This document shows, in pieces, positions 21,918 to 33,648 of a stretch of DNA of 64,000 bases. A model generated the notes under the pieces. That model searched no databases, was not told the DNA's origin, and saw only the letters and a list, made by a program, of their open reading frames with translations. Location of the stretch: positions 2,886,295-2,950,294 of the forward strand of contig OY365817.1 of the NCBI GenBank assembly GCA_959347315.1. Reading direction: 5' to 3'. A program made the translations under genes and the position numbers. Within the stretch, counting starts at the first letter, position 1; every line of letters begins with the position of its first letter. The stretch is from Bimastos eiseni. Its lineage: Eukaryota > Annelida > Clitellata > Crassiclitellata > Lumbricidae.

Positions 21918-23427
21918 CAGTGGCGTAGCGAGGCAAAGCACCGCCTGGGGCGAAGGTACAAAATGCCGTTTCTGCCTAGTTTTCCATCACTTCGTTCTTG
22001 CATATATAGGCCTACCCCGAGGTATGCACAAGGAGATATGCATACGGCGCCTGTTTTGAGTGCTTTCATAAAGCTCTTATAAACATTATGATTATTCTAT
22101 TCAGTATTCAAATAATTGTAGGGCCTACAGTTAGTAACAGCATCAGCATGCACTATCAAAATTGAAGCTGTATGTCCTTTGACTAATTAAAATGCATTAT
22201 CATTGGATGAAAAGATATGAAATGAGAATAAGATTGTATTAATTAAGAAATTAACCAGTTATAAAACAAACAAATAAAGCAAGCCTCACAATAAAGTTAC
22301 TAAATGTCTTGCAGGCTAGATCGAAAATTATAAAAAATAAAATCAAAATAAAACAATACAAATCATAGGGCCTATTCTTTCTCTATACGTATTGAAAAGA
22401 AAGTCCTAGGCCTAAACAATAATTTAATTATAGTGAAACCATAGTAAGTATGGTACTTAGAATAGATTAGTAACTGATAACTTTGACTAATTGGAACGCT
22501 CATGAGTAGTAACCTTCAAGGGGCGCAGTATAAATTTTCGCAATGAATGAATGAATGAACTTATCATACGGATTACGGATACGGTCTCATACTTTCATTA
22601 TACCTGTCAACTGTTACAATTTAAAAATTTACTTTTCTTGCTTTCCCTGCAGCAAAATTACTAATTACCTTGTCAAAGTTAATTTTGCTTGTCAAAGAGC
22701 GTTCAACTGAAAGAATTGCTAAATTGGAATGTAGTGATTCTCTAATTGTGGGTCTTAAGTAGGTTTTAATTAGTTTATTTTAATTAGTTTTAGTTTTGAA
22801 AATCCAAATTCTGTTTAGGCAATAACCCTTTCATCAACACAGATTCTAATGAAGAAAGATTTTTTGATAAATCCAACTTCTATTTAAGTTAGATTTCGAT
22901 TGTGAATCCAACTTTGCATTAATTTTTTCATCACTCAAAGTAGGAAATAACGTCTTTCATTACTCAAACTTCTGTTTCAGATACCTTTATTTGCATCAAT
23001 ACATGATGCATTGTGCAAGTTTTTTCATAAATAATATTTATATTTAAGCAGAAATTGTCCTTAATTAATCGAACTTTTTACTTACTAAAGAATGATTTTT
23101 CATCAATCTAAGAATTTGCGCAATATTAAAATTGGAAAATTTATTTCATTTGATAGGTGCAAAAGCCATGACAATATAGACAGAGGCGGCATTGCCATTT
23201 TGCAGCGTGTCTATTGACACTAGGCGCCATTCGATGGCCCTCCGGTATATCGTATACGTTAGCTTTAAGTCGAGAAATAGCAAAAAAGCTTTAGGTTCAG
23301 ACAACAGCCGCAAGAATCTTGAAAAGTGTAAGTTAAAAAAAAATAATTTTTTCCCCGAAAATGCCGCCCCTAGGACAAGTGCCGCCTGGGGCGGTTCGCC
23401 CCTTCACTCCCCCTCGCTACGCCACTG
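21918..23427. mobile_element. hAT element, 1510 bp, with perfect 8-bp target duplication
   Basis: The ends are CAGTGGCGTAGCGAGG at the left and its complement CCTCGCTACGCCACTG at the right, identical over at least 16 bases. ATCTCCTC flanks both sides (21910-21917 and 23428-23435), an exact 8-bp duplication. It is inserted in a LINE reverse transcriptase, between the FADD motif and the LNFDKTRFIWFG segment. No transposase frame is visible, so it is non-autonomous or decayed. It shares internal sequence with the copy at 55649-56618, which lies in the opposite orientation (for example GCGCCTGTTTT...ACATTATGATTAT). Confidence 0.93.
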
Positions 23428-23435
23428 ATCTCCTC

Positions 23436-24070
23436 TAATTTGCGACTGAACTTTGACAAGACACGGTTTATATGGTTTGGTAATCGCCTCCAGCTTGATA
23501 AGATCGATATAGCTTCTCTCCATCTCCGGTTTTCCAATTAACCTCCTTTGTTCGTGACCTGGGAATTGTTTTGCTTCATACCCTTACCTTCACTAATCAG
23601 ATGAACTCAGTTTTCAGATCCTGCTTTTATCGTCTGCGTCAAATTCGTTACATTATTAGTTCTCTCTCGCTTCATGCTGTCACTACTTTAGTCCACACCA
23701 TGATCTGCACTCGGGTGGACCTTGGGAATGCTGCACGTTACGACCTTCCTTCCAATTAAAATGATTTCACATTTTATTCATGGTTTTTATTTATGATCTC
23801 ACATTTTATGTGTACATGTACATAAAATGATTTCTGTCAAACTTTGGTTATTCTTAATGCCATTGCTCGTCTGATAGGTGGCATTAAAAAATATTTAAGA
23901 GTTTATTCGGGACTCACTTCATTCACTCTTTAATAAACAGGGCCCACTAGTTCTAAACCCTTTTCCCTATGCGCAATAATTGAGATGGCCCGACCTTTCC
24001 GAAGGTTCTTCTACAACACTAGTTACAGAAGTTTAACCAAAATTACCTTCAAACAAGAATTGAAACCGTG
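23436..24070 (+). mobile_element. LINE reverse transcriptase fragment, 3' part of the split copy
   Basis: In broken frames, LRLNFDKTRFIWFGNRLQLD, then VRDLGIVLLHTLTFTNQMNS, then CFYRLRQIRYIISSLSLHAV and TTLVHTMICTRVDLGNA appear in the order of the CR1/L2 palm and thumb. VLNAIARLIGGIKKY follows near 23855. Stops and frameshifts show a dead copy. It lies in the ataxin-1 intron, antisense to the gene. Confidence 0.8.
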
Positions 24071-24359
24071 ATTAAATTATTTTACAAACTGTTATTGAAC
24101 TAGAACTGATGTGGAGGACGTATGAACTGAAATAGAAGTAAAGCGAAAATTATTTCGTGTAGTAAAATTTTACTGTGTTCTATGTATCAAGATGATTAAT
24201 TATGCCAGAATCTCACATAAAGCGTTTTATTGTATAGGTGGCCAATATGCATAATATTATTATTCACCTATATTTACGATACAGATATTGTAACCTTTCT
24301 CTTAAGCTCCTGGAGGTGTACGCATCTGTGTGTAGAGTGAGAGAACGAAGAGAATTAGC

Positions 24360-24800
24360 AGAACCAAACATCCGAATAAACCAAAAAGAAAGAAACAGAA
24401 AATTACAAGTATGAAATTAGACGAAAGGAGAAGATGGTAAAACGAAAAGAGAAAAGAGAGAGAGACTTGAAAATGAATAAAAAAAATGTGGCAAGTAATC
24501 TAACGAAAGACAAAATGTTGTAGCAAAACCGAAATATGACTAGTTGAAAATAATTGAAAACACGAATGAAAAGAAAGAAAAGAAAAATGAAAATGAAAGA
24601 GGAAATTGGAAAAACACAAATGAACAAGAAAAAGACATAGAAAAACTGTTTTAAAAAGCAAAGAAGGAAAAAAGGAGAAAATGGAGGAAGCGAAGACAGA
24701 TAAGAAAAGAACTTGGATAATAGTCGAGGATAGAATTTGGATAATAAGACAAAACAGAGAAGGACAAAGAAATTAAAAGACAATGAGAGACAATTGGAGA
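24360..24800. repeat. Purine-rich tract next to the ataxin-1 donor site
   Basis: Nearly all A and G on the + strand, so pyrimidine-rich on the ataxin-1 sense strand just after its first coding exon. The 126-codon Phe/Leu/Ser frame on the - strand is a by-product of composition. Confidence 0.7.
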
Positions 24801-24861
24801 AGTGTATCTTAAAGACAATGAGGCAACAATGCCGGAACTTTATTCGTCATTTGCTTCATAC

Positions 24862-26252
24862 CCGTGTCTGCTTCGCTCCGACTCGGAAGCAGAGTGCTGC
24901 CTCTCCAGTTCCTTCCATCTTTCGAATATCTTCCACCTTGCTCAGGTCCATCTTCATCGATCCATCCAGTCCAGTGTTTTGGAAGAAGTCGTTCGTCTCC
25001 AGGTCTTCCACTCGCTTGAGTGTCCCATCCGCCAGCTGGATCAGAGAACCTCTGGTGAAGAAGAAGAAGGACTCGGAGGACGTAGAGGTAGATGATGGAA
25101 AAGTGGCTGCAGGGGGCGAGCGGGCTTCAGGTCTACTGGAGGGCGAGAGGGACCCAGGGTGGAGCAGGAGACCTTTGGCGGAATCGCTCGTCGATGGGAC
25201 GAGCTTGTCGGAATTTAGTCCGGAGCAGAGGTAGGACAGGGACGCGATGGCGGACGTCCGTAGTGGATCCAGTTGGGCACCTTCGGGATTGGGACGCAGC
25301 GATAGGAGTTCACCGGAGCGGAAGAGTGACGATGGTTTCCCGGGACAACCGTCCTTGTTGTTTGGCGGATATCGCTGGAGGAACGTCTTCCGAGTAAGTA
25401 GAGACTCCAGCGCCTGGTTAGGCGAGATCGACTTATCATTGACTGAGGTCATTAACTGGAATTGGTCTGAAGAGGAGCAGCTGCCATAGAAGGAGGGCTT
25501 CTGCGTTGGATGGTGCATCCAGAGGCCCTCGAAGTGCTGCTGCTGGGCCTGTGGTGGGGGTGGAGGCAGCGGCCACCGGTCCGTTGGGAGGATAGGTCGC
25601 GGGGTCAATGCGCGGAAGAAGCTTCTGTTGACAGAGGGACGGCCGCTCCCTAGGCGCATGTACGGGTAGATTCCCGGGTTGGGACCTGATCGACGTGCCG
25701 GGTCTTCGGGCATCGGGTAGTAGCGACTGTCGGCCAGGAAGCTGGCCTTGTGAAGGCGGGTTCCCTGCCGCAGGGAACGAAATGGAGAGTCGGGTTGCTG
25801 GTGTCCGTGTCGCGGGTGCTTCTGGTGGAGGTCCGTTGAGGGCGACCCGGGGTCACAGCCGTCCTCTGAGGGGACCGTCATCTTGAATCCGCCCTTGGAA
25901 TGATAGAGCTGGAAGGACGAGGCGCGGATGGAGCGGGTGGCGAACTTGGCATCGAAGTAGAACTGGGGAGGTTGTGTGGGCAGGGAGAACCTCGATGGCG
26001 CGACTGAGGATGATGGGGACCCGGATGTTGGGTCCCAGACGTTTGACAGCACCTTACCCTTCATTTCCAGGCAGTTCCGGTCCTTGGCGGAAGCGGAGTA
26101 GTTGGTCGATGGCGAGATTACATCTGGACTGACCAGGGGAGGACGGAAGCAGCCTTTGAAGGAGTCAGAGGCCGTCAGGAGACCGCAAGAACCGCTTCCG
26201 TTGTGGTGCGAGAACATCTCTGGGTATATGCTTGCACGTTTTCTTTTGGTAC
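24862..26252 (-). CDS. ATXN1: Ataxin-1 family protein, exon 1 (N-terminus and first half of AXH domain)
   Basis: This large - strand exon opens after an acceptor-like CTACTTCAG (26252/26253). Translation starts at ATG 26217-26215, with a stop upstream in frame. It ends with CGG before the donor GTATGA at 24861. It gives residues 1-452. Residues 1-380 are Pro/Ser-rich with no recognised domain; a short PPPPPQAQQQ is the only Gln-rich spot, and the long polyglutamine of human ataxin-1 is absent. From about 384, RGSLIQLADGTLKRVEDLE, TNDFFQ and VEDIRKMEG match the first half of AXH, an RNA- and protein-binding domain used in ataxin-1 to bind Capicua and other repressors in the nucleus. Joined in phase 0 to 18791-18243 it predicts 634 residues. 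Two coding exons split within AXH recall the vertebrate gene. ATXN1 and ATXN1L cannot be told apart here. Confidence 0.92.
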
Positions 26253-26301
26253 CTGAAGTAGGTATCTACTGTTATGTAATGTAAATTATTCTTAGCTAAT
26301 T

Positions 26302-26412
26302 TATTCCTATCCTGGAATTTCTACAGCTCAGCTATCTTGATGCACAAGACGTTTGTTTACAGCGTCTTCTTCCGACCAATGAGCTGAACTGTTCCCTGAA
26401 TAGGAATATACT
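26302..26412. repeat. Small inverted repeat upstream of ataxin-1 exon 1
   Basis: ATTCCTATCCTGGAA...ACAGCTCAGC on the left pairs imperfectly with GCTGAACTGTTCCCTGAATA and GGAAT on the right. It may be a short foldback element. Confidence 0.4.
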
Positions 26413-26639
26413 CCTCTGACTCCATTCAACTGCATGTTACCCACATTGAGAGAATCTTTCGCCTTGTCCAATTCTGGAAAATGTGCCTCATAATTTTCTG
26501 AATGTATAAGAAAATTAAGGACTCAATACGGGATACCTGTGTACTGTGGCTCCATTTAATAACATTCAGTTTGAGCTCAAATTAGTTTGTACGATAGGCT
26601 ATTCTTTAGGAAGAAAAATAAAATCCCGGTTCTCTTTAC

Positions 26640-26680
26640 TTTTGGAGATTACGATTACGATTACGATCACTTTCTGTTTC
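26640..26680 (-). repeat. GATTACGATTACGATTACG repeat motif
   Basis: GGAGATTACGATTACGATTA resembles motifs at 48212-48236 and, in reverse complement, 56928-56942 (CGTAATCGTAATCTCC). Possibly the same dispersed short element. Confidence 0.35.
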
Positions 26681-27269
26681 GTTGTTGTTTTGTACTTGAC
26701 AGTAGATGTGCTTTAAGTTTTCAACCCCTTTGGGATCTTGTCGGTATAATACATAAATCCGCTGTTATAATGATGGATCAACATTTCTATAGTGTTTCAA
26801 TCTTCTAAGTCCGTATATGGCGAGAAGAGAGACCCTGCTAAGTACTCGACGTGCCTCAGATCCTGGTGATTTTGACAGTGGCAGTTTCTCTATAAATAAA
26901 ATGGTTCCTCGGTTGAACACTTTGCGATGACAAGACTTGATTCAATTATTCTTGTAAGTCCTTTTCCAACGGATTATGAAATTTTTTCTCATTCCATATT
27001 ACGCTGTCGTCGAATTAATCAACTTAAACGATTTAATAACAGAATCACTCCGAAAGCAACATGTAATTCTCATGTTTTACTTGCCCGAACTAACTTCAGA
27101 AACGCCATCGCCAAATAACTTCCTTGCGTCGAAACCAATCCTAATAATTATCATTTCTTTACTACGATAAATTCACTGAACTTAAGATATCTTATCGCTT
27201 CCTAGCGACAAATACACTTCTCGCTTTTATGGCACAAGCAATCCAAGAATCGTCTTCTCGTTCGTCTCG

Positions 27270-27720
27270 CGTTTATCGCCATCATCATCATCGTCGCATC
27301 CCGTAATCGGCCAGCCTCCCGGTTGCAGCTGCCCGCTCCCAGCGTCCGCCTCCTGGATGCGAGCTGGACCCACCCAGCTACTTAAGCGTTGAGCCCGCGC
27401 TTCTCGGCAAGCGCGTATCGCGGCGTCCCATCTCGCGTACTACGGGGGAGTACTCGACCAGTGATGGCGGTGGACTGACGGAGTGGACTGCCCACTGGTC
27501 AGTGTTGACCACTCAGCAAGCCTGTCCGGTAATTAGCCACTGACCGTTTGATATCTGGTGGTCCCTTGGGAGACCATTTGTTTGCGGAAGATTAGAGCGG
27601 CTGATTAGGGATGCTTCCATCGCTTGTCGGCACTTAGCAACTACGTCTGATTGCTGGAGGGGGCTTCTCTTAAGTGGGTTGTAATTGGACTGAATGGGGC
27701 GTTTTGCTGCGACGTAGCTT
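27270..27720 (-). promoter_or_regulatory. CpG-rich island about 1 kb upstream of ataxin-1, candidate promoter or 5' exon
   Basis: The segment is rich in CG (GCGCGTATCGCGGCG near 27412) and lies upstream of the first coding exon of the - strand gene, with AT-rich DNA on both sides. Ataxin-1 genes often have non-coding 5' exons, so this may be a promoter with an untranslated exon. No TATA box or initiator can be singled out. Confidence 0.35.
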
Positions 27721-28235
27721 AGGCACTTGTAAGTGATTGTAATTGTAGATTTGTTATTGGTAAATGCCTAGGAACCTATAAGTTATTGTACTTGTAAAGT
27801 TATTAATGTAATTTTAAAATGTCTTGGAATGCGGTTGGCAGCGGTATAATAAGACAAATGTTTAAACTCGTAAGCCTAACTAGTAACGATTAGTGCACAC
27901 AATGTCATGTTGCTTTCGCTTGAGTGACATGACGTGAGAATTGACGAAATGTAGGCCCTGCAGAACAGAGCATTGAAGTCCACACGTTTAAGTCATTAAC
28001 AACAGTTGCAAAGAATGACTTAAGATATATGTAAATAATTGATATAGAGTCTGTGACGATTTAAGAATACAGATTCCAATCTACCCGTCTAACTTGCCCT
28101 AAAATGGACTTAAAATTAACAAAATATATGACATAAGTTAACTTTACAACAAAAGCGTTAAAAAATAGGCTTACTTTACCACAAAATGCAGACCTATATA
28201 TTCGGATGTATAAATTGGCAGCTGACAGGAGTAGA
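27721..28235. other. AT-rich intergenic sequence, nothing recognised
   Basis: No coding frames, repeats or sites that I can support. Confidence 0.4.
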
Positions 28236-28239
28236 CTAC

Positions 28240-28470
28240 AGGTATCGGTTAGTCGAGTGCGATAGATTCAGATACGAAGGTTGAGGTAGAGGCACAGATT
28301 GGTATGTGGATGAGGATTGTGGATGGTATACGACCTGTGTAATGCAGTTGGAACGAGTTCAGCCTCTTGCTCTGAGACAGTTAGGGTGTAGCAAACAATT
28401 GAGCAAGTCTTTCACTCGCATATTGCTCAGCGCCATCGATTGATGCTAGCAGCGCTTAGATGGGTATAGG
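28240..28470 (+). mobile_element. Possible highly diverged SINE family 1 copy
   Basis: CGGTTAGTCGAGTGCG (A-box-like), GAAGGTTGAGG (weak B box) and TTGAGCAAGTCTTTC...TATTGCTCAGCG keep the order of the SINE at 8917. Identity is low. Confidence 0.3.
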
Positions 28471-28929
28471 CCTATATAACTACTGATAGTAATGGCAATA
28501 CTAAAACTGCATGTGGAGTCAACTTAACGACCTTTGGCAAACGGGTAATATATTATATGACTGCGGCCTCAGAAACAAACAAGCAAGACAGCTTGGTACA
28601 ATATATAGTGAGCTGTGAGGTAATGAAAGTCCTGACCTTGGAATTCGTCAATCGACGGTTTAATGTCTGGGATATACAGAGAAACAAAGACTGCACAACG
28701 TCCCATGGACTGCATTCAGTCGATCTCCTATCTTCTCTTGGGACTCATGGATCTTGAACGGTTCCATCTCAAACAACTGTGGATAAGAATTGCGATTTTG
28801 CTGAGAAGCTACGATCGATGGCGGCGATGCATACAATGAAGATAAGAGAGGAGTTCTCAAATCAGAGTAGTTGAGTCTATAGGAAATATCGTAAGGATTT
28901 GATTTGAATTGTTGAATTTGTTTCAGTTT

Positions 28930-29095
28930 TAATTAATTGTATTTAATTGAATTGGATGTCATTGGATTTTATTAGGATTTCATTGGGATTTCAATTGATT
29001 TTGTTTTATTTAATTGGATTTGATATTTAATTTGATTTATTTTGATTTCATTGAATCTCATTGGATTTCATTGGATTCTATTGGATTGGAACATA
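28930..29095. repeat. (TTGGATTTCA)n-like low-complexity stretch
   Basis: Irregular repeats of CATTGGATTT on the + strand. The motif is close to the complement of the AATCC-rich minisatellite that follows. Confidence 0.7.
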
Positions 29096-29319
29096 ACAGC
29101 GAATGAACGCTCCCGAACAGCATGAAGGCAGAATCGTCATGGTAGACGTCTCAGTCAAAATCTGACAGGTTTTTAAATTCAGGTGATTATAAACACTATA
29201 AACTCCGTAAAATCTGACGCAATCCTATCTATGCATTCAATCCGAGACTATCCCATAAATAATAATCTTATCCAATAAGCCCAATCACACTCAAACCAGT
29301 CGTATCCAAACATATCCTG

Positions 29320-30078
29320 TGCAATCTTAATAAAACTTATGCAATCCTAGTGAATTTTATGCAATCTTAGTGAATTATATGCAATCTCAAAGAATCCTTT
29401 GCAATCTTAATGAATCTTATGCAATCCTAATGAATCCTATCCAATCTCAGTAAATCTTATGCAATCTCAATGAATCCTATGCAATCTTAATGAATTTTAT
29501 GCAATCCTAATGAATCCTATGCAATCTCAGTGAATTTTATGCAATCTTAATGAATTTTATGCAATCCTAATGAATCCTATGCAATCTTAATGAATCCTAT
29601 GCAATCCTAATGAATCCTATGCAATCTTAATGGAATCCTATGCAATCCTAATGAATCTTATGCACTCTAAATAAATCCTATTCAATCTTAATGAATCCTA
29701 TGCAATCTCAGTGAATCTTATGCAATCTCAGTGAATCTTATGCAATCTAAATGAATCCTATTCAATCTTAATGAATTTTATGCAATTCTAATGAATCCTA
29801 TGCAATCTCAGTGAATCTTATGCAATGTCAATGAATCCTATGCAATCTTAATGAATCCTATGCAAATTTAATGAATCACTCTCAGTAAATGTTATGCAAT
29901 CCTAATGAATCCTGTGCAATCCTAATGAATCCTATGCTATCTTAATGAATCCTATGAAATCTCAGTGAATTTTATGCAATCCTAATGAATCCTATGCTAT
30001 CTTAATGAATCCTATGAAATCTCAGTGAATTTTATGCAATCCTAATGAATCCTATGCTATCTTAATGAATCCTGTCCC
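29320..30078. repeat. 20-bp minisatellite, about 37 units
   Basis: The consensus unit is TATGCAATCCTAATGAATCC, with frequent CTTAATGAA, CTCAGTGAA and AATTT variants. A 60-base higher-order block (units with TATGCTATC, TATGAAATC and TATGCAATC) repeats three times at the right end (about 29930-30075). The left edge fades from about 29215. Confidence 0.93.
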
Positions 30079-30205
30079 TTTCAGTTAAATCTTATTGTAG
30101 CTTATTGTACCCTAGAATGTCATATCTCCTCTAAGCTCTTCGCTTTCAGATGACAAAAAACAGCGATCGTGCTTCAGTTATAGTTTTAATGTTAAACGAC
30201 CTACC

Positions 30206-30475
30206 TGTTGCGGGCATCTAGGTGATGTAAGTCAGTTTAGCGTGCTAGATTGTCAATTTCAGAGGTCGAGGGTCAAATCTTGGCTAAGCAGAGATCTGGT
30301 TTGATATCTCTGCTCCACCTCTTCCACTATGTAGTCAACTCACCTGCAATGAGTACACCGACTGTACACTGTCGGTCGGAGGATGATACGGCGTGGGAGA
30401 GATTCCGGCCATCTCTCCTTTCATATGCCGAGGCTAAGTATATCATGCTCATTGCGGACACAGGTCTAACTTAAG
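30206..30475 (+). mobile_element. tRNA-derived SINE, family 2
   Basis: The head has GTCAGTTTAGCGTGCTAGAT (A-box region, 30231) and GGTCGAGGGTCAAATC (B box, 30264). A body with GAGTACACCGACTGTACAC and TGTCGGTCGGAGGATGATAC follows. Single copy in this window. The body has no match to SINE family 1. Confidence 0.6.
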
Positions 30476-30479
30476 GAAC

Positions 30480-31890
30480 TGCTCCTCTGTGCTTCCATCT
30501 GCTGAATGTATTGAGCAGATTCAAGTCAATAGCAAAGTATTCTAACGCTTCAAACATCTTCTTTCTTCAAACCGACTGAAAGTTCCTTTGTCTGATAGTA
30601 TGGTCTTGACTCTCTTGAGGATTGATAACACCAGCTACCTTGTAGTCATAACCAATCAATTTTTACCGATTCCTCACCTGGAATACCAATATCGGCAACA
30701 ATAACATAGGAATATTGGAATAAAGGCTTATATCTCAAATCGTAAATTTATTTTTCGATGCAGTACGCAGGCATATAATTAGCCTATAATCTTCCTTAAT
30801 TCATTAATGGTAAATAAATACTGCAATTTTGGTTGGGCGACTAATTACCACTCTGGACTAATCATTAAATAGACCAGTTTCACTGCCTAGTAGGCTAGAG
30901 CCTTCATAATTATTTGCAAAACTCATCCAGCAGCAACCGCAAACTTAACCATATTCCCAACCTCATATATTTTGAACGCTAATAAGATTAGTTTACTACA
31001 ATCGATCAAGTGTGTAGCCTATATAAATTTGTGCATGAATCATTACCGGTCGCGTATGTAAACTAATTTAAAACATCCATGCTATCATTAAATACGCGCT
31101 GTAACCTGCTTTAGCATTTTTAGACGCAGACAGACTTCGTGATTAGACTACTTACCATTGCACTCTGCCTAACGTGTCAAACAAGTTTAATTTTGGGTAA
31201 CTCTTAATTACTAGTTATGCTGATTTATTTTGCACCCTAGACTTATGATCATTTGACTGATGACTCCATTTACAATTATTTATCGTACTTTGATATAATG
31301 TTGATCTTGCTAGTGGTATCAAAGTCCACTTAGGGTTTCTCCCTATTGCTTTCTGTCGAACCCTACTTAAAGATTCCTGCCGCTATATCACGTTCATTAA
31401 TTACCAATACAACTTTGGCTGTGGCTTTGGTTAACAAAGATGGATGGGCTAAGGGACGCGTATCGTTCGTAGTTGAAATACAAGGACGAAAATAATACCC
31501 TGTGTAGGCCTAATTGAAAATGTATCAAATGACTTCGATCATGCTCACAGCTGGATCCTTACGACCTTAGCCTTTCATTCTTGAACGTAACTATAGTTTG
31601 TTTAACAGTTTTGGGTTTCTCTTTTGAGTTTCTCTTCTGGGTTTCTCTTTCGCAATGAACAAATCGCTAACTGTAGGCCTATGACTTGATTTTTTTCTTT
31701 GTACAGAAAATTTGCTTATAAGCAGCAGACCCGCCAACAGAAATTCCTGGCCCTAGGCAGAGATATTCCGCGCACTTAGGCAGAGCAGTCGCAGCAGCCT
31801 ATCATCAATAAGGTCGCGAACAAAAGATCGCAGACTAATAAGATCGCGGCACAAAAGATTGCCAATGCACATTGGTCCTTGGTCGATCGC
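30480..31890. other. Intergenic sequence, no gene recognised
   Basis: Only short frames. From 31800 to 31880 the phrases AAGATCGC and ATAAGATCGCGGCACAAAAG repeat irregularly next to the minisatellite that follows. Confidence 0.4.
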
Positions 31891-31899
31891 CAAACACCA

Positions 31900-32125
31900 G
31901 CGACCCGATATCAAAGCTGGGTTGATGAAAAGAATAATGCATAAATGGAAGCTGGATTGATGAAAGGAATTCAAGCTCAAGCCTATACAGAAGCTGGATT
32001 GATGAAAAGAATAGAATATTGCTTTAGAGAAACTGGATTGATGAGATAATGCCGCATAAACGGATGAAAAGAAGGCTGTGTAAGCTGATGAAAATAATTT
32101 TGCCTAAATGGAAGCTGGATGATGA
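31900..32125 (+). repeat. 35-bp minisatellite (GAAGCTGGATTGATG family), array 1
   Basis: About six diverged units of GAAGCTGGATTGATGAAA plus AGAATNATGCNTAAATG. The same unit forms the arrays at 50540-51015, 18.5 kb away. Confidence 0.85.
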
Positions 32126-32299
32126 ATAAAGGCCTCGAAACTGTTTGACCATAGGTGCCAACTTTTGGTAAGAGGTACTGCCATGGGGCAAGAGATTAAT
32201 TTCCAAGATCCGGTGATCGGATCGTTTATCCAGCCCTGTTATCCCTCTCCCCGAGTCCCCCTTTCCTCAAGCAATTTCAACTGGAAACGGGCCAATTGT

Positions 32300-32457
32300 A
32301 ATTTATTTATTTATTTATTCTGAAATTTGATATCGCCCTTCTTCCAACATCTTTTGCTCAGAAATGTACACACCTTGACGGCGCAATTGCAGTTGTACTG
32401 CAGAGCAATTGCTCACACCGAGTGTTACGGGCCGACCGCTCTAACCGATCAGCCACC
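32300..32457 (-). mobile_element. SINE family 1 copy, internally deleted
   Basis: On the - strand the A-box part (GGTGGCTGATCGGTTAGAGC) is followed after GTGT by GAGCAATTGCTCTGCAGTAC, so the B-box segment is missing. The end ATGTTGGAAGAAGGGCGATA and an AAATA tail (32301-32320) are kept. Confidence 0.8.
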
Positions 32458-32779
32458 GGAAGCAACAGTGCTTTCCCCTCAATTAACCAGTCAACAACCA
32501 TGGGCTAATCGCCCATAGGTGTCTGATGTCGTTCTAACAACATCTCTCCACACCTCTCTGTAGACTCTGTTCCTTGCATCGTGGCTCAACGCTCAACTCT
32601 TGGATGCTTGTTCCGTTGGTTCCACCCCATTCTTCAATGTTATCTGTCCATTCCGCATGTGGTCTTCCTCTTATCTATTCTATCCTTTGTTTCTTCCTGC
32701 TCAATCGTAAGGACAGGCACACAACAACAGCGAGTATTACCTGCCAAAACATTAAAATTTTCTGTAACCACTAACTAGT

Positions 32780-33640
32780 ACTAACTTAAACTTTCACTAA
32801 CAAATCTGATTTTATAGCATTTACAGATACACAAAATGTTTGCCACATTGCCAGTAAAACAGACTATAGTCACAATCTTACTTTGACTTTATGTAGGCCT
32901 AGTGCCATTCAAGACTACCTTTTCTTATTCTAATTAATATTCTAGCTCCTGAGGGCCGTAGACCTCTCTGTCAACAATTTAGTGCTAGATTTGCCATATC
33001 TAATATTAAGTCCGATGTATTACTTGATAATGGGCATCGAAACAGAATGCAGGAAAAAATAGCAATGGAGAGGTGGATTGGGTCGGAAGAGAAGGAAACC
33101 GTTACGATGAGTTCAAGGTCACGACATCTGATATACTAACAATTGGAGCAGTGATGGGCTATGTGTAGCCTGGAGATTATGTGACCTTTAGGGTCGTGTC
33201 TAATCTAGCTTAAGAGAAGCTGTATGCACTGAATCCACAGAGGCAGCAGGGACTTTTGTCCCAGTGCTCTCCAGTCTCAGTTTGCAAGGTTCTGGGATGA
33301 GTGCATAGTTTCACCTCCAGTACTATTTCATTGTGGACAATCAATCGGCTACACAAGTAACTTTTCACCACACCACTCTAAAATAATAAAATATGATTAA
33401 TGGAAAAGGCATGCCTCTATATTTACTGTTGATGAACGAAAGACGTCATTGTTTAGAAAGCTCGGTGCTTGTTATAGTTAAGAATTCTGTAAGATTTGAG
33501 TTATTGATTGCCACAGCATTACAGGTTATTAATTAGTAACTTAATAGTATTGTCATTACAGTGGATAACATTGCTGCGAGACGTTCACGCTTAGAAGTAC
33601 ATGTAAGCTTACCAAAATAAGATATTGTCGCCACCGTCGG
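32780..33640. other. Intergenic sequence, nothing recognised
   Basis: AT-rich, with short frames only. Confidence 0.4.
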
Positions 33641-33648
33641 TAAATTAA

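Noticed and set aside
24856..24861. Ataxin-1 ending at the in-frame stop at 24858-24856
   Set aside because: The donor GTATGA starts at 24861, and joining to 18791 completes the AXH domain residue for residue, so the stop is intronic.
29320..30078. CRISPR-like array of regularly spaced repeats
   Set aside because: The units are contiguous 20-bp tandem repeats without unique spacers, in an animal genome. It is a minisatellite.
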